From Oceanobacillus halophilus (GTDB lineage: Bacteria; Bacillota; Bacilli; Bacillales; Amphibacillaceae), in assembly GCF_003628505.1 (NCBI RefSeq), contig NZ_RBZP01000007.1, positions 87,415 through 151,414 on the forward strand: DNA of 64,000 nt, written 5' to 3'. The notes beneath the pieces were generated by a model. The model was not told the DNA's origin. It saw only the letters and a program-made list of their open reading frames with translations, and did not search any database. Position numbers and translations under genes: made by a program. Position 1 is the first letter of the stretch. Every line of letters starts with the position of its first letter. Shown here one piece after another: positions 59,226 to 64,000 of this stretch.

Positions 59226-60485
59226 TCATTCCATCCGTTTTTTCACATTCTGCAAAACAATTCTACTTTTTGGCAAGCTTGGCATCCGCACCATACTATA
59301 ACTTAAATTTTGTGGTGGTACTTGATAATCCATCTGATTTGTTAACAACTCAAGACTTGCTTTCATTATCTCTATCGTTAACCCTTCACCCGGACAGCGA
59401 TGACCCTGTGTATAATTCCCACCACCTTGAGGGATAAAATCGAAGGGATTCTTCTGTCTATTTCTAAAACGTTCAGGTTTAAACTGTTCTGGGTTCTCCC
59501 ATATTTCGGAATGATGATTGGTTCCATAAATATCTAATAAGACAAGATTTCCTTTTTTAAAGTCATGTCCTTTCCAAAGAAAGTCATCCCGTACTCTGGC
59601 CACAGCAAATGGAAAGAATGGATAAAAACGTCGTACTTCTTGTACAAATAGTTCAAAATCCTCTTCTGTTTTTAAACTCCCTTTCACTTTTGGGTATTCC
59701 AATAGTGCCAAGGCAACAAAAGATATGTACACGGCTATGGCTACAATGGGACGTAATATATTTAGAAGTTCTACAGCCGCTACTTGAGGATCCATTGTTT
59801 TTCCGTCCGTATCATGATACCAAGCAATTTGGTATAATGCTGTTTCTTCAGGAACATCAAAATTTCCATTACGAACATCTTCTATTACACTCATCAGCCA
59901 AGATTCCAAAGCATTGCGAGCTTGTCTTCCTTTCCAGTGCCTTGGACCAAATGCTCCTGCAGCATCAAAAAGTGCTTCCAATTGATTTGCTCGCTGATTC
60001 ACATCCATTTGAGATAATGGAATACCAGACCATTTGCAAGCTGAAATAGTTAATAACTTAGTAACTTCAGAATATAAGGTGATTTCTTCCTGCCTTTCCC
60101 ATTGTTGGATAGCCACCCTCCATTCCTCTTTAAAAATCTTTACAATATCTTGTAATCGTTTCTCTGTCATTAACGACATAAAAAGCTCTTTCCGATGTTT
60201 ATGGCTGACACCATCCATTGTTTGAATAGCTTTCTCACCAAACAATGTTTGTCTAACCCTTTTTGGTGCAGCACCTTCTCTCATAAACTTAGATTCATCA
60301 TAAAAGACTTTTGCAGCTTCTTCACCAGTCATACAGATAGCCTTCTGACCACCTAATAAGCGTGTTTCAAACATGTCCCTGCCATAACGCTTACATCGAT
60401 TGGATATGTATAAATAACCCTCGCTCATCATAGCTATACTATTATCCAAACCTCTATCAATAGGTATTTGTTCTCTATATGCCAT
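59226..60485 (-). CDS. cypC: CYP152-family cytochrome P450 (fatty acid hydroxylase/peroxygenase)
   Basis: A 419-residue soluble P450. The heme cysteine is Cys364 in NYTQGHRCPGEG, and the substrate-binding arginine of the CYP152 family is Arg245 in NILRPIVAIA, where other P450s have the acid-alcohol pair. Lengths match B. subtilis CypC (417). CYP152 uses hydrogen peroxide to hydroxylate fatty acids at alpha or beta positions. The start is ATG 60485, with GGAG upstream. It is divergent from the TetR-MMPL pair, suggesting shared control. Confidence 0.92.
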   Translation of the reverse strand: MAYREQIPIDRGLDNSIAMMSEGYLYISNRCKRYGRDMFETRLLGGQKAICMTGEEAAKVFYDESKFMREGAAPKRVRQTLFGEKAIQTMDGVSHKHRKELFMSLMTEKRLQDIVKIFKEEWRVAIQQWERQEEITLYSEVTKLLTISACKWSGIPLSQMDVNQRANQLEALFDAAGAFGPRHWKGRQARNALESWLMSVIEDVRNGNFDVPEETALYQIAWYHDTDGKTMDPQVAAVELLNILRPIVAIAVYISFVALALLEYPKVKGSLKTEEDFELFVQEVRRFYPFFPFAVARVRDDFLWKGHDFKKGNLVLLDIYGTNHHSEIWENPEQFKPERFRNRQKNPFDFIPQGGGNYTQGHRCPGEGLTIEIMKASLELLTNQMDYQVPPQNLSYSMVRMPSLPKSRIVLQNVKKRME

Positions 60486-60607
60486 CTTAAGTACACTCCA
60501 CTTTTTTATTTTTATCATCGGTTAATGAGTTTAATTTATACACTATTCCTCTTATTTAGTTTCCTAATGTACATTCCTTGTCTATAATGATAAAAGAGGT
60601 GAAAAAA

Positions 60608-61183
60608 TTGGCAAGAGAACGGAAATTTACATTGGAAGAATTATATCAAGCAACCAAGGATACACTTGTTCATGTAGGTTACAATGGTTTTACTTTCAGT
60701 ATAATAGCGGAGAAGTTAGAACTTTCAAGAGGAACGATATACAAATACTTCGTAAACAAAGATGAACTGATTACAGAATATATGTTATATGACATGAATC
60801 GTTTTCTAGAGGACTTAAAGTTGATTCATCAATACAAAAGCTTTGATGAACAATTCGATTACTTACTTGGTATTATCTTTAGGGACCGTACCATTCAACA
60901 ACTTATAAGAATAGCGTCACAAATCCCAGAGAGTAAAGAGAACCAAGTAAAGGTTAATCTAGAAAAGCTAAGAAGACTCCATCTCGATATGTATGCTCAG
61001 TTAGAAGATTTTATCCAGTTAGGAAAAGTTGAAGGAAAAATAAGGGAGAATCTGCACAGTGGATTAATATTAGGTTTTATTTTCCAATCTATTGTGATCC
61101 CAAATCACTTTCAAGTTCCTGAATCAGATTGGTTTTCTTCTATAAAGGACATTATTCGGTTCGGAATCTATCGCCAAAGTTGA
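60608..61183 (+). CDS. TetR/AcrR-family regulator
   Basis: About 191 residues: an N-terminal HTH (TLEELYQATKDTLVHVGYNG, then FSIIAEKLELSRGTIYKYFVNKDELI) and a helical ligand-binding C-terminal domain. The start is TTG 60608, six bases after AGAGGTG; the longer frame has no ribosome site. It is divergent from the P450 gene (a TATAAT lies within its start region) and directly upstream of the MMPL gene, whose promoter starts inside its stop codon. Confidence 0.88.
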   Translation: MARERKFTLEELYQATKDTLVHVGYNGFTFSIIAEKLELSRGTIYKYFVNKDELITEYMLYDMNRFLEDLKLIHQYKSFDEQFDYLLGIIFRDRTIQQLIRIASQIPESKENQVKVNLEKLRRLHLDMYAQLEDFIQLGKVEGKIRENLHSGLILGFIFQSIVIPNHFQVPESDWFSSIKDIIRFGIYRQS

Positions 61184-61254
61184 CAATAGCCCTTTATTGT
61201 CCAATAATTAATGACAGATATGTCATTTTATTATCAAAGTGACAACTTTGTCAC
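61180..61254 (+). promoter_or_regulatory. MMPL promoter with two palindromic operators
   Basis: TTGACA (61180-61185) and AATAAT (61203-61208) are 17 bp apart. They are followed by AATGACA-GATA-TGTCATT (61210-61227) and GTGACAA-CT-TTGTCAC (61239-61254). Both palindromes share TGACA/TGTCA half-sites and lie just downstream of the -10, typical of TetR repression. Confidence 0.8.
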
Positions 61255-61275
61255 TATATGAAAGGATTTACATTT

Positions 61276-63381
61276 ATGAAGAATATTTTACAATCTGTTA
61301 CTGATAACGTCTCCACAAAGAAAGGAATGTGGACTACTCTATCCGTTTGGGTGGCTGTACTCATTTTATTATCGGTATTTGCACCAAGTGTAAGTGATTA
61401 TCAAGTAACAAGTGTAGACACTTTACCGGAGGATGCACAATCTGTTATAGCCAGTCAGAAAGCTGAGGAATATTTCCCTTCTTCTAACAGTCTCCCTGCT
61501 ATCCTTGTTTTTGATGGCAAGGATGAAGCAATTGAACTACAGGACCTGGTTGCTGTAACAGAAAACCTAAGTAATGAATCTGTGAATGGATTGGAAGAAG
61601 TTATTCCTTTGGGAGCTTTACCTCCTCAGGCAACAGACAGTTTTTTCTCGGATAATCGTTCTGTCGCCATTCTTCCAATTAGTTTTGATTCAGATTTGGA
61701 TACTCCGGATTTAAAAGAATCGTTAAATAAAATTCAAACCATTGTTGACGATAATACCAATCTTGATTTATACGTAACGGGACCTGCTGGTATTGCCGTT
61801 GATACGACTGACCTGTTTAAAAGAGCAGATGTAGTTTTGATTTTAGCTACAGTAGGAATCATCTTAATACTTTTAATCGTAATTTACCGTTCACCATTAT
61901 TAGCATTAATTCCATTACTTGCTGCAGGATTTGTTTACCAAGCTACTGCACAGATCCTTGGAATATTTGGAAAAGCAGGACTTCTAATGAGCATGCAGTC
62001 TATTTCCATCATGACGATTTTACTTTTTGCAGCAGTTATTGACTATTCACTATTTGTCTTTTCTCGTTTTCGTGAAGAATTAAAGAGTTATGATAGTAAA
62101 TATGAAGCAATGAAAATGGCCATGCAAGGCACTGGTACTCCTGTATTCTATTCAGGGGGAACGGTATTTGCTGCAATGATTATTCTGATATTTGCAGAAT
62201 TAGGAGATTATAAAAATTTTGCACCCATTTTTGGCACAACGTTACTTGTCATCATGCTAGCATCTATTACATTGGTACCGGCCTTATTCACACTCTTTGG
62301 AAGAAAGTCATTTTGGCCAATGATTCCACGTGTGAATGATTCTAAAGTAAATACAAATTCCTTTTGGAGTAAAGTTGGGCGTTTTGTAACGAAAAAACCT
62401 GTTATATCAGTTATCTTTATTAGTATCGTTTTGGTAATATCTGCAAGTAATGTATTGAATATTAAGTACGAGTTCGATTTACTTAAGTCCTTTCCTGAAG
62501 ATATGCCTTCTAGAGTGGGCTACGACATACTTGCCGATAACTTCGAATCAGGGGATTTAGCACCAACAACAGTACTTTTCGAGTCAGATAATCCTGTGAA
62601 TGAAACAGAGCAAACTAATTTATTACAATCTCTCCAGGACCAGACACTCGTTGAAAATGTACGTATCAATAATAAAACAGAAAATCAAAAGGTTATTTCT
62701 TATAACCTGACATTTGAAGAAAATCCATATTCACAAGAGGCAATAGATGCTTTAGAGAATATTCTCGATAATTCAAGTGCTATTGTGGAAGATAATGATC
62801 TTTCAGGTGAGATTTATGTTTCCGGAGAAACTGCTACATCAGTTGATGACCGTTCCTATAATAATCGAGATTTAATTGTCATCGTGGTAATTGAAACCAT
62901 ATTAATCTTTATTATGCTCATTTTTCTAACCAAATCCTTTAAAATGCCACTATATATGATGGGTACAATATTGGTTTCCTTCTTTGCAGCATTGGGATTA
63001 GGGACATACTTAACGGAATTATTCTTTGGTATCGACACCATAGCTAACAGAGTTCCTGTCTATGCGTTTGTATTCCTCGTTGCCTTAGGGATAGATTACA
63101 ATATTATGCTTGTCTCTCGTTTTATAGAAGAACGGAAGAACAATTCCGTTAAAAAGGCAGTGGAAATTGCAGTTGCTAACACTGGTGGCGTTATTTCATC
63201 TGCTGGAATAATTCTAGCAGCTACATTCGCCGTATTAATGACACAACCTGTACAAATGCTGTTTGTGTTTGGATTTATTGTAGCAATTGGCATTCTAATT
63301 GATACTTTCTTAGTTAGAGGAGTGCTCCTACCAGGACTTCTAACTCTATTTGAAAAAGAGAAGCAAAAAGAGAGAAGTTAG
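61276..63381 (+). CDS. MMPL/RND-superfamily exporter
   Basis: About 701 residues with 12 helices in two repeats, each with a large extracellular loop and a five-helix bundle. MMPL features include the AAVIDYSLFVFSRFREEL block after the first loop and FLVALGIDYNIMLVSRFIEE in the second. The family moves lipids, lipid-linked compounds or drugs using the proton gradient. Its promoter carries two palindromes that fit the adjacent TetR. Proximity to a fatty-acid P450 suggests a lipid-related stress, which is inference. AAAGGA lies before ATG 61276. Confidence 0.9.
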   Translation: MKNILQSVTDNVSTKKGMWTTLSVWVAVLILLSVFAPSVSDYQVTSVDTLPEDAQSVIASQKAEEYFPSSNSLPAILVFDGKDEAIELQDLVAVTENLSNESVNGLEEVIPLGALPPQATDSFFSDNRSVAILPISFDSDLDTPDLKESLNKIQTIVDDNTNLDLYVTGPAGIAVDTTDLFKRADVVLILATVGIILILLIVIYRSPLLALIPLLAAGFVYQATAQILGIFGKAGLLMSMQSISIMTILLFAAVIDYSLFVFSRFREELKSYDSKYEAMKMAMQGTGTPVFYSGGTVFAAMIILIFAELGDYKNFAPIFGTTLLVIMLASITLVPALFTLFGRKSFWPMIPRVNDSKVNTNSFWSKVGRFVTKKPVISVIFISIVLVISASNVLNIKYEFDLLKSFPEDMPSRVGYDILADNFESGDLAPTTVLFESDNPVNETEQTNLLQSLQDQTLVENVRINNKTENQKVISYNLTFEENPYSQEAIDALENILDNSSAIVEDNDLSGEIYVSGETATSVDDRSYNNRDLIVIVVIETILIFIMLIFLTKSFKMPLYMMGTILVSFFAALGLGTYLTELFFGIDTIANRVPVYAFVFLVALGIDYNIMLVSRFIEERKNNSVKKAVEIAVANTGGVISSAGIILAATFAVLMTQPVQMLFVFGFIVAIGILIDTFLVRGVLLPGLLTLFEKEKQKERS

Positions 63382-63440
63382 AAGGTTGATACACAATGGA
63401 TTTAGCAACCAAAATAATAAGTAAATATCAATATACTAAA

Positions 63441-63465
63441 AACGCTCAGAATTTCTCTGAGCGTT
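63441..63465 (+). terminator. Terminator of the TetR-MMPL operon
   Basis: A 10-bp perfect stem AACGCTCAGA/TCTGAGCGTT, loop ATTTC, followed by GCTTTTTATT. Confidence 0.88.
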
Positions 63466-63621
63466 GCTTTTTATTGTCTAGTCCAATTATAGCACCTGTT
63501 ATTTTAAGTACTACTCTGCATAATATTTTCTCATTTAGACGGTTCCCGCAGTATTTAATTGGTCATTATCACACTAGCATAAATTTATTTGATTCTAATA
63601 TAAATAATAGTTAAAAGCAAA

Positions 63622-63656
63622 AAATACAGGATACGAATTATTCGTATCCTGTATTT
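63622..63656 (-). terminator. rRNA operon terminator
   Basis: A 16-bp perfect stem (63622-63637 with 63641-63656) with a three-base loop, followed on the minus strand by TTTTGCTTTTAAC. It lies six bases after the 5S gene. Confidence 0.9.
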
Positions 63657-63661
63657 ATATT

Positions 63662-63777
63662 GCCTAGCGGCGTCCTACTCTCGCAGGGGGAATCCCCAAC
63701 TACCATCGGCGCTGGAGAGCTTAACTTCTGTGTTCGGCATGGGAACAGGTGTGACCTCTCCGCCATCGCTACTAGGC
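63662..63777 (-). rRNA. rrf: 5S ribosomal RNA
   Basis: A 116-nt 5S gene. The minus strand begins GCCTAGTAGCGATGGCGG, contains GTCACACCTGTTCCCATGCC and CGAACACAGAAGTTAAGC, and ends GACGCCGCTAGGC, closing helix I with the 5' end. It is the last gene of the rRNA operon; no tRNA follows it. Confidence 0.97.
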
Positions 63778-63904
63778 CTACATGATGTAGGTCGTTCGGT
63801 GTTGTTCACAGGACGTGAACGGTTTTAACCGAACATCCTTTACTTTCTAGGTTTGTACCCTAAAAACTAAATAAGAGTAAATCTAAGACATCATAAAGAA
63901 TTTA

Positions 63905-64000
63905 GTTAAGTCCTCGATCGATTAGTATTCGTCAGCTCCACGTGTCACCACGCTTCCACCTCGAACCTATCAACCTCATCGTCTCTGAGGGATCTTACTC
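63905..64000 (-). rRNA. rrl: 23S ribosomal RNA, 3' end (cut by window edge)
   Basis: The minus strand carries the conserved 23S 3' end ...GTGGAGCTGACGAATACTAA-TCGATCGAGGACTTAAC. Only the last ~95 bases lie in the window. The gap to 5S is about 125 bases and has no tRNA gene. The exact 3' end may differ by a few bases. Confidence 0.95.

Noticed and set aside
59609..60049. 146-codon plus-strand frame in the P450 gene
   Set aside because: Antisense to conserved P450 sequence with the heme and Arg motifs intact on the minus strand.
63396..63614. 72-codon open frame after the MMPL gene
   Set aside because: It reads straight through the MMPL terminator hairpin and has no recognisable composition or ribosome site.

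Overview
The window is a low-GC Gram-positive chromosome segment. Its gene families (PanF-YhdT, ThiW/TenA/ThiD/ThiM/ThiE, YhcR-type nuclease, SleL, CYP152 P450, YkvR, YqxD), strong AGGAGG ribosome sites, frequent TTG/GTG starts and a Spo0A-type sequence inside repeats point to an endospore-forming Bacillaceae. The intergenic repeats and a BCCT transporter fit a halotolerant genus near Oceanobacillus or Virgibacillus; that genus-level guess is inference.

Layout. 0-3.2 kb: the 3' part of an acetoacetyl-CoA synthetase gene and a pantothenate symporter pair (yhdT-panF). 3.5-6.8 kb: small accessory genes, including an AbrB-Doc toxin-antitoxin module and VanZ- and DUF4181-type membrane proteins. 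7.1-10.8 kb: a large secreted multidomain nuclease/5'-nucleotidase. 11.0 kb: a solitary tRNA-Ala(GGC). 11.1-12.6 kb: an APH-family kinase and an acetyltransferase. 12.7-18.5 kb: a thiamin salvage locus with two TPP riboswitches (thiW; tenA-thiD-thiM-thiE), with a tnpB-only IS200/IS605-type element sitting between the presumed thiW ribosome site and the thiW start codon. 18.7-24 kb: a glycine-rich repeat protein, a BCCT osmolyte transporter with a structured leader, a squalene/phytoene-synthase-like protein and an MFS exporter. 24.1-34.6 kb, minus strand: a Tad/Flp pilus locus (regulators, DUF192, Flp pilin, prepilin peptidase, TadE, TadG-like, CpaB, CpaE, CpaF, TadB, TadC). 35-39.5 kb: membrane and hypothetical genes rich in REP-like repeats and CAAACGTTTG palindromes, with a two-gene unit bracketed by 63-bp direct repeats. 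39.6-44 kb: hom-thrC-thrB and yhfP. 44-57.6 kb: a 20-bp tandem repeat array, a short-chain dehydrogenase, a decaying three-gene operon, argF with an ARG box, a drug/metabolite exporter, an rRNA methyltransferase, hisC, a Nudix protein, YkvR, a GntR-ABC operon, a PadR/HAAS pair and YqxD. 57.7-63.4 kb: a frameshifted SleL-like spore-cortex hydrolase, a CYP152 P450 and a TetR-MMPL exporter module. 63.66-64 kb: the 3' end of an rRNA operon (5S, then partial 23S) on the minus strand.

The signals most worth following are the TnpB insertion that splits thiW from its riboswitch-controlled ribosome site, a riboswitch-like leader on the BCCT transporter, nine intergenic copies of one 10-bp palindrome, and a REP-like family whose copies mostly carry a perfect Spo0A box. 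Several genes are broken by single-base events (tnpB, sleL and two small membrane-locus genes). No CRISPR array or prophage was seen.
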